Below the pieces are notes generated by a model. It had not been told where the DNA came from. It searched no databases and was given only the letters and a program-made list of their open reading frames with translations. A program made the position numbers and the translations under genes. This document shows positions 35,508-49,362 of a stretch of 64,000 bases of DNA, one piece after another. The stretch spans positions 8,503,576-8,567,575 of the forward strand of contig JADWOT020000010.1 in the NCBI GenBank assembly GCA_036345935.2, written 5' to 3'. The DNA is from Taenia hydatigena (lineage: Eukaryota > Platyhelminthes > Cestoda > Cyclophyllidea > Taeniidae). The first letter of the stretch is position 1. The number at the start of each line of letters is the position of its first letter.

Positions 35508-36636
35508 CGATTCTAACTGCTGTTGGTATACGTTGATCCAGTTCATCAGAAAAACCAAACCTTAACCCAGTCTTGTGAACCAGCATGGACACACGATTGT
35601 CCATTCCCAGTCTGAAAGTGCCTGGTTCTCCGTGACCTTTAATTGGACTAGAAATGGGGGTGAGGAATCTTAAAATGCCGAAGTCGTTGGTCGAAAACTA
35701 TATTTGCAATTCAAAGCCGAAACAGTGGCTCATGCCTACTATGGACCTCTTAAGATTGTACAGGTAAGATTACCTTGCAGACACCGGATCGTCACCAGGT
35801 TGGATTAATGAAATGTTGGATCCGCTATGACGCAAAATGGTGCCATCAACCATGCCTTAACTGCAAAATTTGGTTTGGATTGATGCGGTTCTGCTGCAGA
35901 ACAACTTCTCATTAGTTGGCATGTGATGCAACTAAAGCGCATGAAGTACGCTTCACTCATTGGAAAGTAGGCAGTCCCGGAATTCCTCAAATCAGACATT
36001 GTGTGCGAATGGAGTCAAAACTCACCGAACTCTCAACTAATAACAGTCAAATAAACGCTTCTAATTGTCAGTTTCATTATACTAATGCACAATGTGAACA
36101 AGAATCATTTCGCGATGCGAATCCTCTTGTAATATACTCTATTTTGAAGCCTGCTTTTCGCAATAAATTTTAATTAATTGGGCCAAACAAGATTGGATTA
36201 AGTGGATAGTTAGTAGAATGAAACCATTCCACATATTAGAGTGGTTCATTTGGCCTTTCATGCGAGAAGAAGTGGGCTCATTTTTACAGCCAAACGCGAA
36301 CTGAGGAATATACTGCATACTAGTTTGATCCCTGAATGGATGGAGAATGTCCAAGATATTCGTGATTCGAATAATTATGCGCCATCACGTTAGCCGAAGG
36401 AGGTCAATCAGAGCCCGCCACACCGTCTGCAGTGGAAGGAATAAATTTGGAGCGCCTTTAGAGCATGATCTTTGTTTTTCCTTTCTATGCTAGGGATTGT
36501 AAAAGATTAATCGACACGTCGACGAAACGTGAGGCTTGAGGTTTGTGGCTATCACAGGGTAACAATTACACCCAAGTCCACTACAAGTGTTTTATTCACG
36601 ATCTGCTAACCGTCAGTGTAAAATCGCCTGCTTGGC
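35508..36636 (-). repeat. 1,129-base inverted repeat, right arm
   Basis: Reverse complement of 29530-30658 with only scattered single-base differences. The exon-like tract with donor CAG|GTAAGA lies here on the + strand at 35674-35763. The high identity means the duplication is recent or the arms are kept alike by gene conversion. Confidence 0.9.
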
Positions 36637-38399
36637 CTCATCTCTACTACGAGGTTTGAAGAGGTGCGCGATATCTGAACTCAATGCGGTGAAATAGTAC
36701 ACTGCTGTCAGGAGATATGAAATAGTAGTTGAGCAGCTTTTGATGACATCGCCAGTGGTAAAGGGCAGCGCTACCACTGACGACCTGCGGAGACATAAAT
36801 ATCTCCTTAACCAGGTTAATTTGACGTAAAATCACACTTGCTTGCTTGCAAGTTTTTCTTGAATATTTCCTAAGTTTCTATATTAAAAGCTGCTTATTTA
36901 GACGTAAAATACATTTCTATTTCCGCTTAACTTTTGCCCCTTGCACATATAAATGTTCTTCGCGCTTATTTGTTTTACTGTACGATGCTTTAAGCAACTA
37001 GGTTACATTAATCAACTAGTGTGTTTAAGTGTTATTATATGGGGACAAATCTTAGTCCAAAGGGCAAAATTTGTGTAAAAACGAGGGTAAACTAAGATTT
37101 TGGCATGCATTTTCAATTTCCCTCGAATTCTGCTCATTTTCATGTATCTGTACTCATTCATCCAATCTGCTACGCACTTACTTGCTGGTTTAAACGTAAA
37201 GGAAAAAAACAAAGCTACCGTCGCAGTTAATTTGTTGTCAAATGCAGTGCCTAATTGCACCTAATTGTATGCTATTAAATGGTTTAGGTGATTAATTAAG
37301 AAAGTTAGGACAGTATTTTGAGTGAAGTGTTGGCTCAATAACAGTGGATTTTGAAAACTGAGGCTTGCTTGATGGATACAGTCATAAATGTGCCTGGTGA
37401 TTGCCTTTTTCTAAAAAGACGTTGAAGGCCTTAACTTTAAAAGAAGTTTGATTTCTTTTGGTGGAGGCATTGACAAACAACATTAAATACGATTCCTGCC
37501 TTTGCATCGAATGTTTCTAACGTAAGAATGATTGGCAGTCTATGAATTGTTGCCATTCCTTCTATGCATTAGCAGCTTTACACTACGTACCTTTTGAGTG
37601 GCATGCTTTGTCCTATATCCTCAAGTCTTTTCGTTATTGGTTCATAGCAAAAGTCTGATCGTTGAAGTTGTTAGAATAGATCGTGCTAATTGGAAACTTC
37701 GCACCTTGATTAATCAGCAACTTTCGAATCACTCATTGAAACCCCGGTTCTTAGTTGTGTTGGCCTTTTCTTAATGCAGCGTATGTGTAATACCCCGGTA
37801 GCCACTTAATCATAGGCTCAACTCCTACATGAGTCAGTGTCCGATTTTGACCCAGAGACAAAGGAATGATGTCCGGGAGATCTGAAACCGTTCGCCCGAA
37901 AAGCGATGGAACACTTTCATGCATTGGGGTTAAGTAGCCTAATTTTATAGGCTCAGCTTAAATAGGATTTGTTATAGCAGAATATTGACGGAGTAACTTA
38001 AAACGAACTGTAAGTAATAGAATTATAAAACTGAAACTTACTCTACTGAGATAGCAAGTCATGCGCTGAGTGTTTGGTGGCCATAAAGTGAGTTCAATGG
38101 CTGTGCATAGTTCTGGCACTTTCACTACCTTATTATGGGTTTCTTTGGGAGTGTAAAAAGGATGCGACAACTGCTGACCTTCCGATTTTGGCTCCTACCA
38201 GTTTGGTGAAATTCAACAGGCGCCGATGACATAAGGTGTGCTGGAGGAGGTGGGAAAGGGAAGGGAAGGAAAGCAGATGGGAATACGAAGTGAAGGAGAA
38301 ACAATAACCAACTGGTAAGGTGCTTTGCTATAACGCAGTCAATAAATCCAACCAAATTTAACTCAGCCTACTATTTTAGCTTATTCCACGTTTAAATCC
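36637..38399. other. No gene recognised
   Basis: AT-rich noncoding-looking DNA. The ORFs present are short and unpatterned. Confidence 0.45.
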
Positions 38400-39865
38400 T
38401 TGTTATCGGGATCCGTTGGCAAGTTGCTGGTGAAGAGCATGGTGCGGAGGTGGTGGAAGAAGTTGGGTTATTGCATGTCCGTGATGCGAATGGTAGCAGG
38501 TAGGTGCGTCAGTAGATTTCAGACTGTGTGTTCGAAATTGCGGTCTTGAGGTGGTCACTTAAAAGGAATTCGACCTTTCCTCAGACTGATGGCATTGCAC
38601 TAGTGAATTGGGGTCATCGGTATTTGTCAATGCGGCTTTTTACGGTGTCATTAGTTGAGGGAAGTCACTGTTAGACTTCACCTCCCATGATACCAAGCAG
38701 AGGTGGATATTCCGTCGTGGTGACTAGCTCTTGGTTTTTCTCTACTCCAAAGTAAAGGAGGACCGCCACCTCCAAGGCCTTGATATTTCGGTGGTTGCAT
38801 GTGGGTGTCATTGAGGTATCCGAGACCTATGGAGATGAGCAGGAAGGGGAAGTGTTGGATTTACCAGTGTACGCCCATGTAAATGCATGGAAACGAAGCA
38901 GTCCGCATTTGTTAATTGCCGTCCGGGAGCTGATGACGAGGAGGCAAGATTTTGTATTTGTCGCACGCAAGTGATGCAAATGGTGTCCGAATGCTCCAGT
39001 AGATTCTTAAAAGATAGCCATTTCGAGGAGTTTATTGTCTGGTCGACTGTAATCTTGAGACTGTTATTCAATAGAAATGTGAATACTTTTTAGACAACTG
39101 GCGTTGGAGTCGGAGGTACCTCGGGAAATGACGATACGAGTGTGGATGCTGCGTCGCTGCTTTCGATGTAAATGCGTTTGTGATGCGATGAAAGATCGTT
39201 ACGTTGGGTGTCAATTCCCACTGAATTACACTGCGATTTTATCTATTACTGCTCACCCGGTTACTGGGGTGCTGCTGTTGTCAATCCTTCTGTGGCCCTT
39301 TGAGTGTGGGTGCTCTACCACTTCAGTGGAGGGTATAGAAGAGACCTCATTTAATATCGCATTTACATGATTTGATAGTGTATATCTTGTGATACAACAG
39401 CCAACCTCTCATATGTGGCAATGGCTTCTTTCCGCTGCTCTGTTGTTGGCATTCATCGTGTGTTCATTAATTTCACGAGATTATATGGTGTCATTCGTAG
39501 ATATAGCTGGCTTCAGACCCGGCTAGAAAGCATGTGGTGTTAATGGGAGTAGAAATTTGTGTTTTTGGCGAGAAAGGTTGGTTTCGTTTAGCTATTGCAT
39601 GATGTTTGCCCTTGACCCGGTTGGATGAGTCAGTGGATGCGGTAAGGGTGACAGACAGTTCGCGGATCTTCGGGTAAGTGGAGAAGTAGGTAATGTGTCC
39701 AGTCAACTTAGGGATTGATATCGTACGCAACTAGAGGTCGAATGTACGCGTGTTGTGCCGCATTAGATAGGCACGGTTGTGATCCATGCGGAGACAAATG
39801 ATATTGCGAACTAGAATTGGGCGCGGAAATAAGGAAATGTCCTTCCCCTTGTAACTTTACGTTAG
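38400..39865 (-). pseudogene. Decayed coding region, unknown protein
   Basis: The - strand is C/A-rich and reads as several protein-like stretches in shifting frames: VRNIICLRMDHNRAYLMRHN followed, across one TAG, by a 79-codon run (39730-39491); a run near 39071-38808; and ALEVAVLLYFGVEKNQELV near 38800-38700, which then meets TAA and TGA. No intron signals explain the breaks. I do not recognise the family. The pattern of long near-open frames with several stops and shifts fits an old pseudogene or dead retroelement better than chance. Confidence 0.35.
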
Positions 39866-42800
39866 TCTACCTGAAAGTGAACGCCTTCAACATTCTCAGC
39901 TCTCCTGTTTAAGAGCTAAGTCTTGATGGGAACATTTGCTCTATGGCGTCTGCGGCAAAGGCCACGGAACCTTTGCAATATGATTAATGTAGCGCGTATC
40001 TTTCACAAAACGGGAAAGTAGTCAATAGATCGAATGCACTCCATCGCTAGTAAGATAAAGAGTGGAGTCTTAGGTCAAGCTCATCACTCCTTAATCCTAG
40101 ATAGCGTGCTTTGTGCTACAGTTTCATATTAAAGCGTCCCCAAAATTTGCTGTTGTTCTCATTTACACGATTCCCTTTTTGTTGCATAATAAGGGCTGCC
40201 CATTTGAAATAATTTTGCATATTGTTAGTGCGCATCTTTCTTTACACTTGCACCCGAACCATTTTCACCATAAACAAACAGAAAATTAGTACTTTGCTAT
40301 TGTAAGCCAGACACCAGTTATCCTAATACAGGTTTTACCACACTCTTCACGTCTATTCACGCCGCACTGATGTGGCCCTGACCTCATCATCAGCGAAGTT
40401 TAGTTGAACATGCACAATGCGAAGACGAACCGATTTCTCACTACTAGATAAATTGCTCGTGAACGGGCGATCGGTGTGCTAGGTCAGTGCAGACTCTGGC
40501 ATTCTTTGCAGCTCCAGTGATTTGTTGAACAATGGAGGATACACTACTGTAATTTGATAGTGTGTCTAGTTACGTGTTTACTTATCGACCGTGCTAGTAA
40601 CCTTCTGTGCATTACATCTGCCATGTTGTTTAAGCCAAGCATGCCTTTGGCGAGGACTCGATGACCCAACCTGCTTGTAGTTGCCGCTATTCATTTCACA
40701 CTGTAGAGTTTGCTTCAGATATTTTAGTGAGTGCACTACAAATTCACTACTGAGTTTTATAAGAGTATGAGCTCTGCTATGATCGCTAACCGATTAGATT
40801 CAGGTTATTTTTCGTTTTCCTGCCAACACATCAAAAAGCCCCGGTTTTAACGTGCATCCCCTTGCTCTTTATCAGAAAACATCTGGTGGGCATGAAAACA
40901 CGTGCACTTAACCCCGTTTGTGAAATTAGCATAACGAGACGGTAGTAAGGAAGAATCGCGTACGAATAGGTTTAAATACACCTTTTTGATTGTGCATGAA
41001 ATTTGCCATAATATTTGAAGGCGCGCAGAAACCGCTGGCATGTAATTGTGGAGAAAGTCTACTAAATGCTGTCTTTCTATGCCGTCGGGTGATGACTTCG
41101 TGAAAGTTTAATTTAGGATATGATAGCCGATAAATGGCCGAAAATTGCAAATAATAAAATGTTCCATATAATGGGAACTAGTGTGAAGAAGAGCGAGTTT
41201 TCCTTAAAATAATCTGCCGCGATGAACGAAAAAAAGATGAACGAGAAGCAAAACGAAATCACTTTTAGAAAAAGAATTGCCTGACCTCCTAACTCTTCTC
41301 CTTTGGTCAATTCAGTTTTTGAGCAGGAAGCCGAAAATCGGAGTTGCAGCGACATAGAAACATCGAGGCGTCCTGGCGTTTTCTACACGCTCTCTCTTGG
41401 GGTGTCTCACAAGCCGTGGGTGTAATCGATGGCCTTATAGTCGATACAATGGATCGCTGAGTTGCGGATACGGCCATGAAAGGTAGTAAAACAACTTGGC
41501 GGTTTATTGGCTTGAGGTATGCAACAGTCCTAACCACGGTGGTTCGATCTGCAAATGGTGTTGCTACAAAACTGACAGTCCAGAGTGGCTAGATTTTCTG
41601 GCCGTTTGATGGTCGCGGGTCTGTAGTAGCCCTGGTCAAAATCCTTAGCCCTATAGTTGGTGCTAGTTCAAAATTACTCATCTGGGATAGCTAGATTACC
41701 AGGTTGCATGATATTCACATTACCTTACCCTCCACTATGCTCACAGCTCCCACTATGAAAATCACAACGACTTATACGCTGCTAGTAGACCTCCATTTTG
41801 CTTCCTCTCACCACTCACTTTTTCAAGTCATACGTTCAAAGATTACTCAACACTCGTCGAGGTCGCACAAAATCAGGTGATGGAAAGTCTCCTTTATTCA
41901 ACCAACTTTTCGCTGAGATCAGCCACTATTACTAGGCTGACATAAGTGTGGTGAACTAAGATACCAATTAAATAATGCCAGTCTCTTAGTTTGAGCACAA
42001 ATGGAATGTCATCCTCGGGATGTGGGAGTTCACGAATGTCAAGGCCTTATTGTGTCACTGTGCTTTCCAGTGACATTACAACTGGTTTGAGCAATGAGGC
42101 ACACAGAAGCATTTTCCCATTTTGCTAGAATGGATAGAATCTCAATGAAGGCCAATATTTTAGGACACGGTGAAATAGGGAAGCTGTCACTGAAGCTTTT
42201 GATAAAATTGCATAGGAACACGCACAACGTAATTTATGTTGCAGTTATTCTAAAAGAGTCCAGACAGCACATGGTTAAAATTTACACTCAATATCCTCTA
42301 CAAGACTAAGATAGTAAGGCTTCATGCGATATGTGAGGACAGGTGAAAACAAATAATCGTGAAGCTCGCCATACAATTAAGCAGATTAATTTGCCGCTCA
42401 CTTACACTGAATGAGCAAGGCTCCAAGTCATGTCTTGGGAGAGGCCATATGTTTATTACACTTACTGCCGCACTTTTTGTGAAGTTTCGCCTAAAGTTAC
42501 GTATTCTAAATACTGCTACATATTACTGCAGCAGTGGGTGTGACCCACAAAATATTCACCTATCCATTTGCCACCACGCCATAGAGGAGTTTCCTTGAAG
42601 GTCAGACAAGGTTGAGAGGAGAGATTTAAAATGAAGTGGGTTTTTGTGTCGTGGTATTTTGACTAGTAATCTTCCTAACACCAAAATCGAACTACAGTCG
42701 CAGAATGTGTGGAAGCGTATTCTGGGCTCTACGAGCGTGAGTAATCTTAAATCACAAGCAAAACCACTTTTAGAGATTAAGTGCCTACAAGAGGCAGCAA

Positions 42801-45800
42801 AAAGGACTGTGACATTTGCCGCTGAAAGAATAGCTGCATTAACTACTAAACTTCAAGACATGCGGTCATAGATACAGCCAATTAAAAGGAGCTGATCGCC
42901 CCTGCTGATTTGATTGCAGTACATGACTTCATCGCTCGACACAATCTTTTGTATTTTGCTAAAAGGAAGTTTCCTTACTTTTCGGATGTCTCAAAGCGAA
43001 TGCTCAAAATGAGAGAAGCGGCAATAGTTTAATGAGCTTGCGCAATAGGTCCTATTATGTAAGTGCAATACTATGGTCTATTTAATGAAATATTAGGCCA
43101 TTTTAACCCTTTAGCTGATTACAACGCACACTTTATTTTATTTAGCACCATGATCTCCGTTTGGAAGAAGTCAGCATCACATTTGTGGCAAATGGAGCAT
43201 AAGAAAAGCTCTAATTAAATCTGTCAAATGGGTTGGGGGCCTGGATTAACGCATGATGAAGAGAGCTAGATCATTTTGGAGGTAATTGCGGTTCTTCTAT
43301 TTGTGGCGTACTGCACAAGTAGGCATTTGTTTCACCACTTGCAGTTCTGGTTTATTGTTTCTTTTTAGCTGTGTTTTTCTCATTACTCTTATGTTTGGCA
43401 AATGCATGATCGGTAAGACAATGAAAACAAAGTATATCTTTCACTTGAGGGAAACGAATTCCAAAGTTGTAGGTTTCTCGAATCGTTGGAATGCTGAAGG
43501 AACCGACGGGTGTAATGAATTATCAATGCGTTGAATAATCGGTAAGTGCATTGGTGACACAAATTTCGCATCTAAGTTCCTAGAAAGGAATTATGAAAAA
43601 CAACTTTCAGAGGTACGCATCACTTAACAGAAATAAGCTTGGGGGAATATTAGTATGGCTCGACAGTAGCGACGCTTACATTAATTACAAGCGGTATTTT
43701 GGGGCCTAGATAGTCATTAAGATTTCGCACAATGCACAAGTGATTCTGTAGCAAAATAAGGCGATTTTTACAGAGTAAACTTCCTAATGTACCAACTCAC
43801 CATATTATAAATTATCATAGAATACTGCCACCGGATGTGCAAACTCGAGTGGTCGGCGCAACGTTTCCGCCATAAAATTCACTCATTCCTAGTTCGGTTG
43901 TGCTAAATCGATCTGCATGCAGCCTCCCTCGTTCCATGAGTCCGCTCATTCCACATTCAGAAGTGCCAAACCGATTCGCCTAAATCTAAAATGCCACTGT
44001 GAGTTCAATAACCCTGTGGCGCGATGTACAAAGTCCATTTGGCTGCAGCAAAATTTCTGCTACGAGTCTACACAAGCTAACGTCAGATGCGCCAATTTGA
44101 TTTCACTATAGCCTTATTTTTTCCAGAAGTTCGCTATCTTCTGGTCTGATCTACTAAGTCAATTTACCTACAGTGGCATTTTTACCACGCAAATCTTCAT
44201 CTTGCCTTTTTGTTTACATAAATGATTTGCTTATGGCGAAATTCCTGCTATTACCAAGACGTTGCCTTCTTTACGTACATTCATGTTGCTTCCATCAGCA
44301 ATGTCGAACTCCATTTTAGGGTATGCGGCACTGTCTGCTATTGTGACCGTTGTGCTTACCATTGCACTCCACTTTTCATGGAGTTTAATGAATTATTTGT
44401 TTTGTGGGAAATTATATGCTATTCAATTTGGTTTGCTAATTGAGTAAAATTACAGTTGCTAAAACAAATGGAAGACTTTAATGTCTCAGCAGTGTCCACA
44501 ATTTTTATTTAAGCAATGTGTGGAACCGGGTTTGGTGCTGACAGTGAGTCCTTACGAATTCAGTGCCAGCGTTCTTGCAGCGATGTTGACCGATACATTA
44601 AGGTGTTCTTCATGTTTGTAGTTGATAATCGAATGCCTTGTAGTCAGAAGAATTGAAGCATTTGTACTCTAGTGATGTTATAACAAGTCCAGGCATGCAT
44701 TCCACTTTGGTTTGATGATCTAACCTGCTCAGTGCTTCAGGGCATCCCAAGATTATTCCAGTTCACTTAAGCGTAGTTATGTGAACAAAGACTTCTGCAC
44801 AGTGGGATATAGTCTTGTTTTAGCGCATACCATGGTAATCTAAAGGGCTAATTGTTTCCGCTCACGCATGTGTGCTACTAGAGAAATGCAAAATAGACCG
44901 TAAAATATGCATCATGGATTGCTGCAATGCTAGGAGATAAGAAAAAGCGGGTATTGAAAACGTGAAAATTGCCAAAACTAATTGGGCAATATTTGCGGAA
45001 AACATACACATGTATGAGTAAGCCAGTGCGTAATCTTTCCACACCGAGTCAGTCGGTTGAATATTAATACATTCTCCAGATTTTCTGTATATTTTTATTT
45101 TACAGGACTTGCGATGACACGGGCCATCAAATGCAAGGCCCTGTCTTTTACCCTTAAGACATGATTAATAGGAAATATCAAAATAGTTGATTAGTCTGAC
45201 GCTAAATGCCTTAAGAAAACAAATGCTTCCACTGCTTTATGTCAGCAAAATAACTACTCATTATTGCTTCTTATTTTGTTAGCTTCCTTTACATGGATTT
45301 CGCACATTCGTATGCAATATTAGTTGATGTACACTTTTAGGTTCTAAAAAGCCAAATGTACACTAAATGTCTCGCTTCAGACTCAAAAGTATCAGACTTT
45401 TAAAATGCCTAAAATTAAGCCTTCTTTGCATCGCTGTTGCGACTAGGGCTGCAGCGGATGGCCAGAGTCTGCACAGAAGCAAACCCATGGCGATTGCTTT
45501 CGCGTGCCTTCCCCTTTTCCAAAATTTTAGCTTTTTTGGACATTAATCAGTGTTCATCGAATTCGGAACACTTTTTTGCTATATGGAACGCGCTTAGTAA
45601 TAGCAGAAACGATAATTTTATTCGCCGTTCTCCCAATGCCACATAGTACAGAGAAAACCCAAAATATCCGTGCATACAGAAGTTGCTTGATGTTGGATTT
45701 GCTAAAAGAGTCCCTGTCATGCAAAGTGCAGGTTGGTTTTTAATTCGGTAAATTAAATTTGTTCTGCAACGATTTTGGTAAAAACTGGTGCTGGCCACGA

Positions 45801-48670
45801 GGAGGGGAGGACTAAATGCCAATAATACATTGGTGTAAAAGGGAAGATAGAGGAGCAAAGTAAAGGGATATCTTTGCGATGTTCAACAACCAATTATAAA
45901 TTGTGGAGAAGAATCCATGCGCCACTTAGTAGTCCACCACGTGTCTTTCATGCAACTTAAACGGCTGGCTTCTCTCACTCACCCTTAATGCATACCCACT
46001 ATTTATTTGATCTTGGGTCCTATAATCTGTTAAAAGCTAATGAGTGAGGCCTTCAGGCTTAGGCAGTATGCAGATAAAGTTTCGAGTCCAAAATGCCCTA
46101 AGTAACTAGGCACAAAAGGGAATTAAAGAAAGGTAATTTGTCGTAAAGTCGCTGTTAAGGTGCTGCTAACATTTGACAAATTGTAAATGCGAAAACGACG
46201 TCTTTAGATCAATTTTATCTGCCTATAGAAATTGCGGTCTAAAAATTTAATTACGTTCTATCTTAGCTACAACAGCCACTTTGAAATATTTTGCAGGTGG
46301 TGAGAAATTGCAGCGACGCAAAGGTTTGGTAGGAACGGGTAGGTGAAATCACAAAAAGTATCAAGGCAACGTTAATACCACCCAAAATTAGCCAAAAGTA
46401 GGCAAAAGTGCTAAATTTTTAGGCGGTTTAACCGTAACGATTATTCTGCTTTGGATTTTCTATGGACTAACTGAATGTCATATGAATTTCACTGCATCGT
46501 GTATGTTCGTTCCCGAAACTGCTTGCTAAGAACGTTGTTGCATCACTAAGGCATATAAAGCACTTGACTTAAGACGCGTAGCTTTATTTGCAAGGATTTC
46601 TGCTACTAGTGTGAGGAACCGATATTGTTTTGAACTTTAGCAACGTCTTGAACAATCCACATTCCATCTGGCATTGTCAAAATAAAAGATAAGTCGCTTT
46701 TCTTGGGCTTAAAGTTTTCCTTCTGTGCGCCAGGTTGGCGTGTCGACACTCACGAGTAAGTGCATTACGTGGAGCAACATTAGTCTGCTGAGGAAAAGGA
46801 GATTGATTGCCTGAGCGAGAGGGTGCTTCGTTTTATGAAGAGGTGGCTGTGGAGAAGTGGAGAGGATAGCACGTCAAAGACCGGTGATAGCAGGCATAGT
46901 GGTGATACTAGCAGAGAACGGTGAAATGCAGAGAAAACGATGGAAATACATTGATTTAGCAACTAACTCGTTCGTTTTTCATTAAAAAAGGCTATACGGT
47001 CGTGTCAGTGGCGTCCTAAGTGTGTAGCGTAAGCAGGCTCTCTATTCTCCTCCGTTCTCCTTATCTTCTCTACTCTGCACCACATCAAGCTAAGCTACGG
47101 TGCACTAGGTTAAGCTAAGTTGGCCTGCAGCACCCCACACTCCTCTATACTATGTCATTTTTTGCTTGGGTGTAAAGGTTCCTATGGTGGAACTCCTTAG
47201 ACAAAGGAACACTGAAGACAGAGGCACCATAGAAGTTGGGAATAGTTTTGCTAGCTGGCCAACTAACTAACGCCACCATGTCAGGATTATTCGTGTATTT
47301 CTGATGAAATTCTCAGTAGCCTACCTATTCAGATGGCAGGCAATCACCAAAAGGGAAAGCTTAAAGGGAGCAGCTGCTATGGCGGACTGCGACAAAATAT
47401 TGTGATATGCTGCAATGTGGAGCAGATTAGTGTAGAGCAGCCCAGCTCTGAAGAGCAAATGGCAATTGCGATTGTATAACGCAATAGCCGCTGAGCGTCA
47501 AACCGGAGAGGGTGATTAGAAATGGCAATGCTGACCGCATGCTAGCATTTGTTGTTCAGATCGCTGAACGGAAGCGGCCCATAGCAATTCCTATCAATCG
47601 GGTGCACCTCAGCGCTCGTTAAGTTCTTTAGTCTTTTACACCATCGTAGTGGTTCTCTTTGCCGTATGGTAAGTCAACAACAATGCGACGACGTACAATG
47701 AAGACTCCGCCGCTCAAACACGACAAGGAGCGTGCGCCAACGCTATGTCGATTTCCTATGGCACACTCGCTAATAACGTTCCATAGGACTTCCTTTCCTT
47801 TGCTCCATTCGACAAGAATTTTGCTGACCTAAATAAACCCTGTAAATAAGCGTTTTCGTGCTAAATTCGATGAATGGATGCAGGAATTCAACCTTAACAA
47901 GGTCATTAAACGGGTCTCAGTGTTACTCACTAATCTTTTAGCTGAGTGGAGGCATTAAAAATAATGAAGATCGTCTCATCCTAGATGTGAGAGTAGATGC
48001 GAACCAATTATGACTCAATGCTAAAAGCATGCTTTTATGGTTTAGTTCTGCTCTATAGCTTCATTAGAATTTTTTAATGGGAAGGCTGCTTTTTTCTGGG
48101 TGAGTCTCACATCTTTAATAGCATTTGTCAATTTTGAAAAAAAGGAAGGGGTGCTGATTGCAGGATTGGAAGCATTTCCGTTTGAGGACCTGATTTCTTC
48201 GCCCTCGGAAAAGGTCTTCGGTTCCCCTTTTCTCATTTGCAAAGGATAAAAGGAGAGCGTGTTCTGTGCACAGTTTGGTCATTGAAGTGCCGAAAGAGTC
48301 TGCACCTATTAATCAAGAGCTCTATTGTCGGTGGTATTGTGCGTACGTGAAACCGCGTTTGGTGAATAGATAAGTTCCTTTCACAATCCGAATTCACGAA
48401 AATCTGTTTGTGTGAAGGTCCGACTCGGATGGCTATAGTGTGTCTTTTTGAATACCATATGTTCAAATGAACGCTTAGATTACATTAAGAGACGTGCCGC
48501 CGACGGAGTGCACCATTCCATACCGGAGGTCAGCATCCTCTCACCGACAATAAGGCGACACGAGTGGTAGTGAGAGCATAAATAAGTGTGGGCTGTGGCG
48601 TATGCTTAGTGCGGTTAACACATTTCAGTGATTTAGAAACTGAAGGGAAATTCAGATGAATAACTTGGCC
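39866..48670. other. Long stretch with no gene established
   Basis: I found no exon chain here. The only structures worth noting are hydrophobic ORFs: 41355-41113 (-), with two possible membrane segments (KVISFCFSFIFFSFIAA and LFFTLVPIIWNILLFAIFG), and 44262-44447 (+), with one (ALSAIVTVVLTIAL). T-rich DNA often gives such readings by chance, so I leave them uncalled. Confidence 0.35.
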
Positions 48671-49362
48671 TTAGGCGTCCGCACTACGTATGCCTGCGAC
48701 AGCAGACGTGTTGTGCCTTACAAAGGCTGGAACAGTATTCCAGACTTGTTCAGGCATAATGTCACATCTTTGTGACAGGGCGGCTTTCCAGGCTCTCAGA
48801 CGCATGTGTGGATGCACCGGAATCTCTTCTATGTAATAACCTCCAAAGCATCCAATGAGTTGGAAAACCGTCGTAACTAGATCTACGTTCATCTGCTAAT
48901 TAAAGACTTACGAATGAGCTACATCGATCATACCGAATAAATTGCTTCCACAGCTATTCATAGAAGTCGGTGATCAGAGAAGGCTTGCCACTTCAAAATT
49001 ATCTTACGTTATGCACTAAGTGGGCGACAGTGAATAAAGGGGACGTTGTCATTGTGCTCAAGGTAGTGGTGGAGGTGGAGGAAAGGAGGAAGAGTAGGAC
49101 GAATTACTGACCCGACTTTGCAGCTGGGCCACAGTCTGTAGTTGACGAATGTACACAATGGCTAAACGCAGGGTTCGCAGTTTTGCTACCTTGGTATCTT
49201 GTAAAACATGAGGAAGGTAGGTTCGTAGTTGAGCGAATGCTTTATTCAACGCCTCTGTTCGGCATCTGTCCTGCTCGCGTTGAGTAGTGCGCTCTTCTTC
49301 TCGTAATCGTCATCTTCGTTCTGGGCATCAGTCGAAGAAGTACATTCACTCGAAGCGTTAGC
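48671..49362 (-). CDS. Basic helix-loop-helix transcription factor, HAND-like
   Basis: The exon at 49362-49112 begins after TGTTTAG with an acidic stretch (NASSECTSSTDAQNEDDDYE) and runs into a bHLH domain. The basic region is TTQREQDRCR, helix 1 is ALNKAFAQLRTYLP, the loop is HVLQDTK and helix 2 is VAKLRTLRLAIVYIRQLQ. The DTK followed by KLRTLRLAxxYI is typical of HAND and related class A/II factors, which bind E-boxes as dimers in the nucleus. Donor CGG|GTCAGT is phase 0. A second exon (48892-48671) follows AATTAGCAG in phase 0 and ends at a TAA. The acidic part and the bHLH are in different frames: one base appears missing near 49300. Upstream exons were not found. The domain call is firm; the subfamily and second exon are inferred. 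Confidence 0.7.

Noticed and set aside
36950..36995. CATATAAATG followed by a hydrophobic frame
   Set aside because: The TATA-like motif overlaps the ATG region itself instead of lying about 47 bases upstream, and no phase-1 donor follows.
41113..41355. Two hydrophobic segments on the - strand suggesting a membrane protein
   Set aside because: T-rich DNA gives hydrophobic readings by chance, and no partner exons or family motifs were seen.
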